From a virus: a DNA stretch of 38,266 nucleotides. Location of the stretch: positions 1-38,266 of the IMG/VR virus record IMGVR_UViG_3300034418_011152; one strand, 5' to 3'. Made by a program: the position numbers and the translations under genes. The notes under the pieces were generated by a model. The model saw only the letters and a list, made by a program, of their open reading frames with translations, was not told the DNA's origin and did not search any database. This document shows, one piece after another, positions 30,436 through 38,266 of this stretch (position 1 is its first letter; the number at the start of each line of letters is the position of its first letter).

Positions 30436-30689
30436 TGGGTCACGAAAATAATATTACTAAATCTTATAAAGTTAATGGTACAACTAAATACTATAATGTA
30501 CCTGATCCTAAACATAAAACTCCAGATATGAGTCTTCCTAAAGAATACGGAAAACAATATGATGATTTAGAGAAAGCCGTAAAAGGGGCAAAAGATATTT
30601 CGAAAAAATTAGATAAGTATCCTCACAAACATAATCAAGGTGGCATGGTAATAGGCAAACAAAAAGATTACATAAAGGATTTATTATAA
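30435..30689 (+). CDS. small hypothetical protein (84 aa)
   Basis: Both ends are TAATG overlaps. The protein begins MGHENNITKSYKVNGTTKYY and has a helical Lys-rich centre and an NQGGMVIGKQ motif like its neighbours. Probably a minor head-module protein; no family assigned. Confidence 0.6.
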   Translation: MGHENNITKSYKVNGTTKYYNVPDPKHKTPDMSLPKEYGKQYDDLEKAVKGAKDISKKLDKYPHKHNQGGMVIGKQKDYIKDLL

Positions 30690-33040
30690 TGGCTGTAGAA
30701 AAAAACGAACCACAAACAGAAGAAATTAAACTAGCGGAAAACCCTGAGATCGCTCCTGAAGAAGTAGTGATCATGGAGGAAGATGCAGAGACCACGGATC
30801 AGGGACCAGAAGAAGAATTTAATTTTGCAGAAAATATTGCAGAACGTTTAGACGATAGAGTACTAAAAAGATTAGCATCGGATTTAATTGCGGATGTAGA
30901 AAACGATAGAGAAAGCAGAGCAGGTTGGCAGGAAACTATCGACAAAGGTTTAGATTTATTAGGTGTTAAATACAACGTAATGAACCGACCTTTTAAAGGT
31001 GCGTCTGGTGTAACTCATCCAATGCTCTCTGAAGCGTGTACCCAGTTTCAGGCTCAAGCCTATAAAGAATTATTACCCCCTGATGGTCCTGTACGAACTC
31101 AGATTGTAGGTAACCCTACTCCTGAAAAAGAAGCTCAACAACAACGAGTAAAAGAATACATGAACTATCTTCTAATGGAGAAGATGGAAGAATACACAAC
31201 CGATGTAGATCAAATGTTATTTTATTTACCTTTAACAGGATCTACGTTTAAAAAAGTATTCTATGATGAATTATTAGAAAGACCCGCATCTTTATTTATA
31301 CCGGCAAGAGATTTAATTGTACCTTATTATGCGACCGATTTAAAAAGTTGTGAACGAATTACGCAAGTCATGAAAATGAGTGACAATGAAATTCGTAAAA
31401 AAATGGAAATCGGCATGTATATGCAAACGGAATTGTTAGATCCGCAACCAGAACAAACCGATACAGAAAAAAGATTAGACGATCTTCAAGGATTAAAACC
31501 AAATTACAAAGACTACATGTACAATGTATTAGAAATTCATGTGGATCTAGATATGGAAGAGTACACTTCGGATGTACCTAACAAAGAAAAAAATATTAAA
31601 GTTCCTTACATCGTAACTGTGATTGAAAACACAGGACAGATTTTATCTATTTATAGAAATTTTAGAGCAGATGATCCTAAATATAATCGTATTGAATACT
31701 TTGTTCATTATAAATTTTTACCAGGATTAGGATTTTATGGTTTTGGAATGCTCCACATGATTGGTGGATTGTCTCGAACTGCTACTGAAGCGTTAAGACA
31801 ACTATTGGACGCTGGTACGTTATCCAATTTACCTGCTGGATTTAAGTCTAGAGGGATGCGAGTACGTGATGATGACCAACCTATTCAACCTGGAGAGTTT
31901 AGAGATGTCGATGCACCAGGTGGAAACATCAAAGATCAGTTTCAATTACTTCCTTTTAAAGAACCTTCAAGCGTTTTATATTCATTATTAGGTTTTGTAG
32001 TCCAAGCAGGACAAAGATTTGCTGCGATTGCAGACTTACAAGTAGGCGATGGCAACCAACAAGCAGCTGTTGGCACTACGATTGCGTTAATGGAACGTGG
32101 TTCGCGGGTCATGAGTGCTATTCATAAGCGTTGTTACTATGCAATGAAGCAAGAATTTAAAATTTTAGCAAGAATTTGTTCAGAATTTCTTCCACCAGAG
32201 TATCCTTATGATGTTTATGGCGGAGAAAGAACTATTAAAGCACTAGATTTTGATGATCGAGTAGATATTTTGCCAATGGCGGATCCAAATTTGTGGTCAA
32301 TGGCTCAAAGAGTGACTTTAGCACAGACACAATTGCAAATTGCGCAGTCAAATCCGCAAATGCACAACATTTATGAAGCTTACAGAAGAGTGTATGAGAG
32401 TTTAGGAACAAAAAATATTGATTTATTGTTAAAAGCACCAGAAATGCCTGAACCAATGGATCCTGCAAAAGAAAATTCGCTATCTTTACAGATGCAATTG
32501 CTTAATGCGTTCCCTGATCAAGATCACGATGCTCATATTCAGGCTCATACGATATTTATGCAGACCAGAATGGTACAAATTAATCCGCAAGTGTATGCAT
32601 TATTACAATCACACGTTTCAGATCACATAAGTATGAAAGCATCGTTAGAAGTACAAGCTGCAATTCAACAAAATGCACAATTACAACAAATGGCTCAAGT
32701 AGATCCGCAAGCTTTTCAAACTGTATTTAATTCTATGATTGCAAAAAAGACAGTTGAGATTACTGCACAGTTAGCACAGGCCGAAATGCAAGCAGGTCAA
32801 GCACAACAAGATCCTTTAGTTCGTTTAAAACAACAGGAAATAGATTTAAGAGCTCTCGATCTACAAAGAAAAACTCAAGAGGCTCAAATGAAGGAAGCGG
32901 GTCAATTCAATAGACAAGAAAATGATATTGCTTTCCAAATGGAGCGTTTGCAATCACAAGAAGAAGCTTCGGATAAACGTTTGCAAGTCGCAAAAGAAAA
33001 ACTTAACTTAATGAGGGAAAAAAATGTACAAAAAAGCTAG
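30689..33040 (+). CDS. portal protein (P22-like, 783 aa)
   Basis: After an acidic N-terminus the core reads VMNRPFKGASGVTHPMLSEA, YKELLPPDGPVRT, LPLTGSTFKKVFYD and IPARDLIVPY, which I recognise from P22-type portals of podoviruses and related phages. The last 150 residues are Gln-rich and helical, like the barrel or crown of long portals. Twelve copies should form the ring through which DNA passes. It follows terL and four small genes. Confidence 0.88.
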   Translation: MAVEKNEPQTEEIKLAENPEIAPEEVVIMEEDAETTDQGPEEEFNFAENIAERLDDRVLKRLASDLIADVENDRESRAGWQETIDKGLDLLGVKYNVMNRPFKGASGVTHPMLSEACTQFQAQAYKELLPPDGPVRTQIVGNPTPEKEAQQQRVKEYMNYLLMEKMEEYTTDVDQMLFYLPLTGSTFKKVFYDELLERPASLFIPARDLIVPYYATDLKSCERITQVMKMSDNEIRKKMEIGMYMQTELLDPQPEQTDTEKRLDDLQGLKPNYKDYMYNVLEIHVDLDMEEYTSDVPNKEKNIKVPYIVTVIENTGQILSIYRNFRADDPKYNRIEYFVHYKFLPGLGFYGFGMLHMIGGLSRTATEALRQLLDAGTLSNLPAGFKSRGMRVRDDDQPIQPGEFRDVDAPGGNIKDQFQLLPFKEPSSVLYSLLGFVVQAGQRFAAIADLQVGDGNQQAAVGTTIALMERGSRVMSAIHKRCYYAMKQEFKILARICSEFLPPEYPYDVYGGERTIKALDFDDRVDILPMADPNLWSMAQRVTLAQTQLQIAQSNPQMHNIYEAYRRVYESLGTKNIDLLLKAPEMPEPMDPAKENSLSLQMQLLNAFPDQDHDAHIQAHTIFMQTRMVQINPQVYALLQSHVSDHISMKASLEVQAAIQQNAQLQQMAQVDPQAFQTVFNSMIAKKTVEITAQLAQAEMQAGQAQQDPLVRLKQQEIDLRALDLQRKTQEAQMKEAGQFNRQENDIAFQMERLQSQEEASDKRLQVAKEKLNLMREKNVQKS

Positions 33041-33170
33041 AGGTAAAGGACTTCAAGATGAGAAAATGAAACCTGGTACAATCATGAAAGCTAAAAAAGG
33101 TAAAATGGCAATGCACAAAATGCCAAATGGTAAAATGATGAAAGGTGCAAAGCACAAAGGTAAAAAATAA
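33024..33170 (+). CDS. Lys/Met-rich micro-protein (48 aa)
   Basis: The frame overlaps the portal end and has GAGGG upstream. It is built of Lys, Met and Gly (MKAKKGKMAMHKMPNGKMM). A DNA-binding or condensing role is a guess. The stop overlaps the next gene (TAATG). Confidence 0.6.
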   Translation: MYKKARGKGLQDEKMKPGTIMKAKKGKMAMHKMPNGKMMKGAKHKGKK

Positions 33171-33346
33171 TGGCTCAAGGTTATCATAAAACAAAAAAAG
33201 GAACCATGGCTAAAAAAGGTCTTTGGTACAATATTCAACAAAAGAAAAAAAGAATCGCTGCAGGTTCAGGTGAGAAAATGAGAAAACCTGGAACTAAAGG
33301 TGCTCCAACCGCTAAAGCTATTAAAAAATCACAAGGAAAAAAATAA
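33170..33346 (+). CDS. conserved micro-protein with GSGEKMRKPG motif (58 aa)
   Basis: MAKKGLWYNIQQKKKRI and AAGSGEKMRKPGTKGAPTAK match a small phage protein family that I have seen in marine phages, of unknown function. The start overlaps the previous stop; a second ATG 12 codons in (MAKKGLW) is also possible. Confidence 0.7.
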   Translation: MAQGYHKTKKGTMAKKGLWYNIQQKKKRIAAGSGEKMRKPGTKGAPTAKAIKKSQGKK

Positions 33347-33492
33347 TGCCACTTACAAAAAAAGGTGCCAAGATAATGAAAGCGATGAAAAAAGAATACG
33401 GTTCAAAAAAAGGTGAAACTGTATTTTATGCATCTAAAAATAAAGGAGTTATCAAAGGTGTCGACAAAAAAAGCAAAAAGAAAAAGAAATAA
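33346..33492 (+). CDS. conserved micro-protein with YGSKKGETVFYAS motif (48 aa)
   Basis: MPLTKKGAKIMKAMKKEYGS followed by KKGETVFYASKNKGVIKGV is a recognisable small family widespread in phage head modules. It ends in a Lys run. Overlaps: TAATG at the start and 35 bases with the next gene. Function unknown. Confidence 0.75.
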   Translation: MPLTKKGAKIMKAMKKEYGSKKGETVFYASKNKGVIKGVDKKSKKKKK

Positions 33493-33568
33493 TTTACCTG
33501 GTAAACGGTTTGGTCCTCCTCCTAAACGTGGACCTAATCCGCAAGGATTAAAAAACAAAAATCTATAA
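33458..33568 (+). CDS. Pro/Gly/Lys-rich micro-protein (36 aa)
   Basis: A GTG start with GGAG about 13 bases upstream gives a protein with LPGKRFGPPPKRGPNPQGL, a pattern seen in tiny marine phage proteins. It overlaps the previous gene in another frame and ends directly before the homing endonuclease. Confidence 0.55.
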   Translation: MSTKKAKRKRNNLPGKRFGPPPKRGPNPQGLKNKNL

Positions 33569-34009
33569 ATGTCTTTATCTGAAAAGGAAAAACTTATTTT
33601 CTTAGCCGGAGTATTTGAAGGTGAGGGTACTATGGGTTATTGGAAAAATGGCGTAAGAAACGGCAAAATAAGAAAAAGAATTCAATGTAGTGTTAAGATG
33701 ACTGATAAAGATATTATTTATCGATTTATGAATTATTTTAATTGTGGATATGTTTCAGAAATGAAACAAAGAGAAGATCACTATAAAATATGTTGGTCTT
33801 GGACAATAACTGGTTCTAAGGCTTTACAGGTTTTGGAGCAGATGTTACCCTATTTAGGATTAAGGAGATCAAAAAAATATCATGATATGGTTAAATCTTT
33901 TAGGGACAGCATTCAAAACGGGAGTCACGTTATACGAGAACAAACAAAAAGAGAAACAAGCAATCTCCCAAGCGAGACTAATGCATGCGGAGAAAATGGC
34001 TCGTGGTGA
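33569..34009 (+). CDS. LAGLIDADG homing endonuclease
   Basis: FLAGVFEGEGTMGYW (LAG at 12-14, acidic residue E19) is the LAGLIDADG helix and active site. At 146 aa with one motif it would act as a homodimer. Such free-standing enzymes cut phage lacking the insert and spread themselves. It starts one base after the previous stop. The last 128 bases overlap the holin-like gene in another frame, and the tail (TKRETSNLPSETNACGENG) does not look like a conserved domain, consistent with insertion into an older gene junction. Confidence 0.8.
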   Translation: MSLSEKEKLIFLAGVFEGEGTMGYWKNGVRNGKIRKRIQCSVKMTDKDIIYRFMNYFNCGYVSEMKQREDHYKICWSWTITGSKALQVLEQMLPYLGLRRSKKYHDMVKSFRDSIQNGSHVIREQTKRETSNLPSETNACGENGSW

Positions 34010-34271
34010 AATTGAATTAAGAAACGAAGTATTTCAAACACAAAAAAACGATTGGAAGGACGAATTTATACTCCTCGTTCTATCAAGTCCTCTATTTTTG
34101 TTGGCCTATTCCGTATTTGCGGAAGATGAAAAGATTGGTCAAAAATTAGATCTTTATTTCGAAAAATTACAAAACATGCCTTGGTGGGTGACTGGACTTT
34201 GGATTTCAGTCGTGGCTGCTGTGTATGGAATTAAAGCAACGGATATCATTAACACTAAAAAGGGCAAGTAG
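33882..34271 (+). CDS. holin-like protein (GTA-type, about 3 membrane segments)
   Basis: The 129-aa protein has an amphipathic N-terminus (IWLNLLGTAFKTGV), a charged helix with RGEIELRNEVFQ, then NDWKDEFILLVLSSP leading into a membrane helix (62-80), and a second helix at 101-117 (WWVTGLWISVVAAVYG). This layout matches the holins of three segments in gene transfer agents and alphaproteobacterial phages. It should permeabilise the membrane for lysis. AAGGAG lies 14 bases before the ATG. No endolysin is recognised nearby. Confidence 0.65.
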   Translation: MIWLNLLGTAFKTGVTLYENKQKEKQAISQARLMHAEKMARGEIELRNEVFQTQKNDWKDEFILLVLSSPLFLLAYSVFAEDEKIGQKLDLYFEKLQNMPWWVTGLWISVVAAVYGIKATDIINTKKGK

Positions 34272-34272
34272 T

Positions 34273-34413
34273 ATGACTAGTGAATGTGGAAAATGTCATG
34301 AAGAATTTGAAGTAAAAGACAACGAGTTTTTTTGCGATAAATGCAAGCCTATTAAAAAAGAAACATTAGAGGACTTAGATTTTAATAGCGATGAATGTTT
34401 ATCTTGCCAATAA
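34273..34413 (+). CDS. small zinc-ribbon protein with three CxxC motifs (46 aa)
   Basis: CGKC (5-8), CDKC (21-24) and CLSC (42-45) are visible. The first two could hold one zinc. The start at 34273 is preferred because it lies two bases after the holin-like gene's stop and gives a compact protein. Role unknown. Confidence 0.6.
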   Translation: MTSECGKCHEEFEVKDNEFFCDKCKPIKKETLEDLDFNSDECLSCQ

Positions 34414-34440
34414 AGTATAAATTTGTTAAGCCATTATTAA

Positions 34441-34683
34441 ATGATGGATATAGATACAATTAACCGTATTAGAAAAGAAATCTATAAATTAATAGATACC
34501 AAAAAAGATCATATCGTGCATGGTGTTGACAGCATAGAGAAGCTACAATACTCTAGAGGTCAACTCAGTTCTTTAGAAGAACTGCTTCAGGTGATTAAAT
34601 ACCTGCTGAAAAACGAGGATATAGAAGATGACTTTGGTAAGACCAGATGGGTCGAAAATTCTGACAACGGTAAAAAAACCTAA
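34441..34683 (+). CDS. small helical hypothetical protein (80 aa)
   Basis: The protein is helical with a central GVDSIEKLQYSRGQLSSLEE, a pattern found in short phage head-module proteins. It overlaps groES by 56 bases. Function unknown. Confidence 0.6.
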   Translation: MMDIDTINRIRKEIYKLIDTKKDHIVHGVDSIEKLQYSRGQLSSLEELLQVIKYLLKNEDIEDDFGKTRWVENSDNGKKT

Positions 34684-35059
34684 ACCAGAAATACCTACCG
34701 ACCCCAACTCAATAGATAAAATGTTAGACAAAATTCCAGAACCAACTGGATGGAGAATAGTAGTACGTCCATACATTCCGCCTGCAAAAACAAAAGGAGG
34801 AATTCACATATCAGATGAAGCTCAAGAACGAATTGCACTTGCAACAGTTTGTGCATTAGTTTTAAAAATGGGTCCATTATGCTATGAGGACAAAACTAAA
34901 TTTCCCACTGGTCCGTGGTGCAAGGAAGGTCAATGGGTAATCTTTGGACGATATGCAGGTTCTAGATTTAAAACAGAACTTGGAGAAGTTCGTATTCTTA
35001 ATGACGATGAAATTATCGGCACAGTAGAAGACCCTGAACATATAACACACAACTATTAG
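34628..35059 (+). CDS. groES: GroES-like co-chaperonin
   Basis: The 143-aa protein has a 40-residue N-terminal extension and then a Cpn10 domain: GWRIVVRPYIPPAKTKGGIH with the mobile-loop region, ATVCALVLKMGPLCY, QWVIFGRYAGSRF and VRILNDDEIIGTVED. Phage GroES homologues, such as T4 gp31, help GroEL fold capsid protein; its position before scaffold and capsid genes agrees. GAGG nine bases before the ATG supports the start. Confidence 0.82.
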   Translation: MTLVRPDGSKILTTVKKPKPEIPTDPNSIDKMLDKIPEPTGWRIVVRPYIPPAKTKGGIHISDEAQERIALATVCALVLKMGPLCYEDKTKFPTGPWCKEGQWVIFGRYAGSRFKTELGEVRILNDDEIIGTVEDPEHITHNY

Positions 35060-35067
35060 GAGAAAAA

Positions 35068-36075
35068 ATGGTAGACGAAAATAAAAAGGATATCGAACTA
35101 GATACTGATGATGCTCAAGAAACAAATATTGTACTTGAAAATCAATCAGAGAAGGATACGGATCCTTCTCAATTAAAAAAAGAAGACGTTGATTTAGGTT
35201 ACACTGATCTTGATGTTAGCAAAAAAGAAAAAGCTGAAATTAAAAAAGTAGAAGAACCTCAACCAGACGTTGAAGTAACTACAGAAACTAAAAAAGACGA
35301 TAAAGAAAATTTATCTAAAGTTTCTGAGAATGCTCAAAAAAGAATTAAAGAGTTAACTTTTAAATACAGAGAAGCTGAGAGAAGAGAACAAGCAGCTCTT
35401 GAGTATGCTAAAGGATTGCAGAAAAAATATTCTGACGTTTCTAATAAGTATGAAGAATCAGATACTGAATATTTAAAACAATACGATGCAAGAATAGACG
35501 CTGAAAGAGATAAAGTTAAAAGACAACTTAAAGAAGCATTAGATTCTTCCGATACAGATAAAGTTATGGAAGCTAATGATGCTTTAACTAAGTTAGCTGT
35601 AGAAAAAGAAAAAGTTAGAATTTCTTTATCTGAAAAAGAAAAAGCAAAAAAAGAAAAAGAAACTAATCCAGAACCGGTAGAACAAACATCGCAAAATCAA
35701 TACATTCCGCCAAAAATTAGCCCTAAAGCTAGAGATTGGGCATCTAGAAATGAATGGTTTGGAAATGATAAAATCATGACTTCTGCTGTCATGAACATGC
35801 ATGATGAATTAATAATGCAAGGGTTTGACGCAGAGAGCGATGACTACTATAATGAAATTGATAAACAACTGAGAGATTATTTTCCTCAGAAGTTTAACAA
35901 TGCCGAAGAAGCAAATATACCTAACAACAAGCCCGTCCAAAATGTTGCAGGTGTTTCTAGAAGGCAAGGAGGACGCAGGACTGTGACTCTCACCAAATCA
36001 CAGGTAGCAATAGCTAAAAAACTTGGGGTGCCACTAGAGGAATACGCTAAATTCGTGAAGGAGGAAAGAAAATAA
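35068..36075 (+). CDS. putative capsid scaffolding protein (335 aa)
   Basis: AGGAG precedes the ATG. The protein is highly charged, with an acidic N-terminus, a long coiled-coil centre (about 90-205) and a C-terminal domain with ARDWASRNEWFGNDKIM, SDDYYNEIDKQLRDYFP and a basic end (RRQGGRRTVTLTKSQ). This helical scaffold with a C-terminal capsid-binding part, placed two genes ahead of the head proteins, fits a scaffold. Its stop overlaps the next gene. Confidence 0.7.
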   Translation: MVDENKKDIELDTDDAQETNIVLENQSEKDTDPSQLKKEDVDLGYTDLDVSKKEKAEIKKVEEPQPDVEVTTETKKDDKENLSKVSENAQKRIKELTFKYREAERREQAALEYAKGLQKKYSDVSNKYEESDTEYLKQYDARIDAERDKVKRQLKEALDSSDTDKVMEANDALTKLAVEKEKVRISLSEKEKAKKEKETNPEPVEQTSQNQYIPPKISPKARDWASRNEWFGNDKIMTSAVMNMHDELIMQGFDAESDDYYNEIDKQLRDYFPQKFNNAEEANIPNNKPVQNVAGVSRRQGGRRTVTLTKSQVAIAKKLGVPLEEYAKFVKEERK

Positions 36076-36548
36076 TGAATAACACGATAGACAAGTCTTC
36101 ACGCGAGTCCAATTCTAGAGATAAGACTACTAGAGTTAAAAGTTGGACTTTACCATCCAGTTTGGATGCGCCACTGCCACCGAAAGGTTTTGTTCATAGA
36201 TGGATCAGAACTGAAGTTGCAGGTTTTGAAGATACAGGAAATGTATCTAAAAAACTTAGAGAAGGATACGAGTTCGTAAGAGCAGATGAATATAAAGATG
36301 CGATTAATGAATTTAATTATCCTGTCATTGCAAAAGGTAATTATCAGGGGTGTATTGGGATTGGAGGCCTTGTGTTGGCAAGGATACCAGAAGAGATATT
36401 GAAACAACGCAGTGAGTACTTTTCAAAAGTTACTCAAGATCAAATGCACGCTGTTGATAATGATCTCATGAAGGAACAACATCCAGGAATGCCTATCAAT
36501 ATTGATAGACAATCTAGGGTAACCTTTGGTGGTGGACGAAAGAGTTAG
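36075..36548 (+). CDS. conserved head-module protein (157 aa)
   Basis: The protein carries LPPKGFVHRWIRTEVAGFED, LREGYEFVRADEY and GIGGLVLARIPEEIL, a pattern I have seen between scaffold and capsid genes of marine phages. It overlaps the scaffold stop (TAATG). It may be a minor capsid or assembly factor. Confidence 0.65.
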   Translation: MNNTIDKSSRESNSRDKTTRVKSWTLPSSLDAPLPPKGFVHRWIRTEVAGFEDTGNVSKKLREGYEFVRADEYKDAINEFNYPVIAKGNYQGCIGIGGLVLARIPEEILKQRSEYFSKVTQDQMHAVDNDLMKEQHPGMPINIDRQSRVTFGGGRKS

Positions 36549-36611
36549 TTAACTTTTACTACCATTAAGAAGGCAAATTAAACTTAAAAAATAAATAGGA
36601 GAAAAACTATA

Positions 36612-37187
36612 ATGGCAAACGTTGTGGAAAAGTTCGGTCTTAGACCGTACAGAAAACTAGACGGTACACCATTGGTTGGAGCTCAGAACAGATATACTAT
36701 TGCAAGTAACTATGGAACTGCAATTTATCAAGGTGACTTGGTTGTACCTGTTACTGGGGGAAACATCGAAAGACATACAGCTGGAAACAGTACTGCTGTC
36801 GTTGGTGTTTTCAACGGAGTTTTTTACACAGATCCTACTACTCAAAAGCCGACTTGGAAAAACTATTATCCTGGTTCAGTTGTTGCGAGCGACATTACAG
36901 CGTTCGTAGTAGATGACCCAGATGCAGTTTTTTTAATGGACGCTGATGCGGCTTTCGCAAGAGCAGATCTGTTTCAAAACTATTCTGTAACCAATGCTAA
37001 TGGAAATACAAAAACAGGAATTTCAGAAGTCCAATTGGACGTTTCTGAAAGCGGAACTAACGCATCATTTATTATACAGGCGATTGATATTTCTCAAGAC
37101 CCTGATAACAGTGATACTGCGTCAGCTAACGCTAACGTTCTTGTTAGAATCAACAAACACTTCTACAGAAGTGGAACAGGCATATAA
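36612..37187 (+). CDS. putative head decoration or minor capsid protein (191 aa)
   Basis: AGGAG lies upstream. The sequence is beta-rich: GLRPYRKLDGTPLVGAQNRY, AIYQGDLVVPVTGGNI, VVGVFNGVFYTDP. It lacks Lys/Glu runs and resembles decoration or accessory capsid proteins that precede the major capsid gene. The 63 bases upstream hold only a weak promoter-like sequence. Confidence 0.65.
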   Translation: MANVVEKFGLRPYRKLDGTPLVGAQNRYTIASNYGTAIYQGDLVVPVTGGNIERHTAGNSTAVVGVFNGVFYTDPTTQKPTWKNYYPGSVVASDITAFVVDDPDAVFLMDADAAFARADLFQNYSVTNANGNTKTGISEVQLDVSESGTNASFIIQAIDISQDPDNSDTASANANVLVRINKHFYRSGTGI

Positions 37188-37201
37188 TAGGAGAATAAAA
37201 C

Positions 37202-38122
37202 ATGGCTATATCACGATCACAACTAGTTAAAGAACTAGAGCCAGGTTTGAATGCACTATTCGGCCTGGAGTATTCTCGTTATGAAAACGAGCATACTGAA
37301 ATCTTTACTCAAGAGTCTTCGGACAGAGCATTTGAGGAAGAAGTAATGCTATCTGGTTTCGCATCAGCACCCGTTAAACAAGAAGGTGCTGGAGTGGTAT
37401 TCGATCAGGCGAACGAAACGTTCACTGCAAGATACACTCACGATACCATCGCATTAGCTTTCGCAATTACTGAAGAAGCTATTGAGGATAACCTGTATGA
37501 CAGACTTGCTGCGAGATACACAAAAGCTCTTGCAAGATCTATGTCAAACACAAAACAAGTCAAAGCGGCTTCTGTGCTAAATAACGCTCAGAAATCTTCT
37601 GGCTACAATGGTGGAGATGGAAAACCTTTAATTTCTAACGCTCACCCATTAGCAACTGGAGGAACTTTCTCGAACGTTCTTGCAACAGCTGCAGACTTGA
37701 ACGAAACATCTCTAGAGCAATCTTTGATTGACATTGCTGGTTTTGTTGACGAAAGAGGATTAAAAATAGCTCTTTCTGGCGTTAAAATGATAATTCCAAA
37801 AGAATTACAATTTACTGCTGAAAGACTTATGAAAACTCCTTTAAGAGTTGGCACAGCTGATAACGATATCAATGCTATCGCTAATATGGGAATGCTTCCA
37901 CAAGGATACAGAATTAATCACTTCTTAACAGATACTGATTCTTTCTTTATTTTGACGGATGTTCCTAATGGCTTAAAGCATTTCGTTAGAAGTCCAATTA
38001 AAACTGCTATGGAAGGTGACTTCGATACAGGTAACGTGAGATTTAAAGCTAGAGAAAGATACAGCTTCGGCTGGTCTGACCCTAGATGTATTTTTGGTAA
38101 CGGAAACTTACCTACTAGCTAA
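37202..38122 (+). CDS. major capsid protein (Mu gpT-like)
   Basis: The 306-aa protein has a helical N-terminus (QLVKELEPGLNALFGLEY), an AFAITEEAIEDNLYDRL segment, GDGKPLISNAHPLATGG, and a C-terminal FKARERYSFGWSDPRCIFG. I recognise this as the Mu gpT-like capsid family, with an HK97 fold. AGGAG precedes the ATG, and codon choice is slightly more GC-rich than in neighbours, as expected for a highly expressed gene. A strong terminator follows at once. Confidence 0.85.
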   Translation: MAISRSQLVKELEPGLNALFGLEYSRYENEHTEIFTQESSDRAFEEEVMLSGFASAPVKQEGAGVVFDQANETFTARYTHDTIALAFAITEEAIEDNLYDRLAARYTKALARSMSNTKQVKAASVLNNAQKSSGYNGGDGKPLISNAHPLATGGTFSNVLATAADLNETSLEQSLIDIAGFVDERGLKIALSGVKMIIPKELQFTAERLMKTPLRVGTADNDINAIANMGMLPQGYRINHFLTDTDSFFILTDVPNGLKHFVRSPIKTAMEGDFDTGNVRFKARERYSFGWSDPRCIFGNGNLPTS

Positions 38123-38146
38123 TAGTTAGTAATACAATCTTTACGG

Positions 38147-38178
38147 AAAGGGCGGTCTTCACGACCGCCCTTTTTTTA
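38147..38178 (+). terminator. strong rho-independent terminator after the capsid gene
   Basis: GGGCGGTC (38150-38157), loop TTCAC and GACCGCCC (38163-38170) are followed by seven T. It should give high-level, bounded expression of the capsid transcript. Confidence 0.95.
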
Positions 38179-38266
38179 TGTATAATATAAATACCTAGAA
38201 TAACAATTTTGCAGACTGACTAGGCAGACGGTATAGAGACTGCAGAATTTAACCGCTATACAGGAG

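Noticed and set aside
36549-36611. Possible promoter TTTACT-18-TAAACT before the decoration-like gene
   Set aside because: Both boxes match only four of six consensus bases, which is common by chance in such AT-rich DNA.
38181-38186. TATAAT after the final terminator as promoter of the next operon
   Set aside because: No -35 box at suitable spacing and no gene visible before the window ends, though a CAGGAG at the very end suggests a start just outside.

Overview
The window is part of a lytic-looking tailed bacteriophage genome, very AT-rich, with genes packed end to end and frequently overlapping through TAATG junctions. The family set (Hsp20 and GroES chaperones, a SpeD-type decarboxylase homologue, a family A DNA polymerase, an AEP primase, a P22-like portal, a Mu gpT-like capsid protein and several tiny Lys-rich proteins) is what uncultured marine phages of alphaproteobacteria such as SAR11 carry. 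The host is an inference from composition and gene content. I see no integrase, tRNA, CRISPR array, insertion sequence or phage RNA polymerase. The window starts inside a gene cluster and ends before the tail genes, so the genome is larger than this window.

Layout. (1) 4-4976, plus: a large putative internal virion protein, a coiled-coil/membrane protein, a PD-(D/E)XK exonuclease, a SpeD homologue, Hsp20 with its own promoter, and two tiny genes ending at a strong terminator. (2) 5096-6523, minus: an SNF2-type helicase. (3) 6583-14861, plus: the replication block, namely a coiled-coil protein, a putative ssDNA-binding protein, AEP primase, UvrD-like helicase, DUF3310 protein, two methyltransferases, DNA polymerase and a Cys-rich protein. 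(4) 14866-15754, minus: a small operon led by a ribbon-helix-helix regulator. (5) 15785-15988: a regulatory knot with divergent promoters, a dyad repeat, a short RNA or attenuator and a second promoter. (6) 15989-20753, plus: a 761-aa protein, a C5 cytosine methyltransferase that contains a second complete gene in the +1 frame, two more repeat copies and four small genes. (7) 20765-25700, minus: nineteen tiny, tightly coupled genes, probably early or accessory. (8) 25701-26305: the only long noncoding region, with paired palindromes, GC-rich repeats and helically phased GTACCTC iterons just upstream of terS. (9) 26306-38122, plus: packaging and head genes, namely terS, an HExxH metallopeptidase-like protein, a VRR-NUC nuclease, terL, small proteins, portal, micro-proteins, a homing endonuclease, a holin-like gene, GroES, scaffold, two head proteins and the major capsid protein, closed by a strong terminator.

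How the genes work together. Primase, polymerase, two helicases, exonuclease and ssDNA-binding protein form a self-supplied replication and recombination set that relies on host RNA polymerase, in line with the sigma70-like promoters seen. TerS/TerL, portal, scaffold and capsid protein make and fill the head, and GroES and Hsp20 probably help folding. The most unusual items are the nested methyltransferase-locus gene with its own strong Shine-Dalgarno sequence, the three copies of the CCTATAACAATAGG dyad with the short terminated RNA, and the iteron array beside terS.
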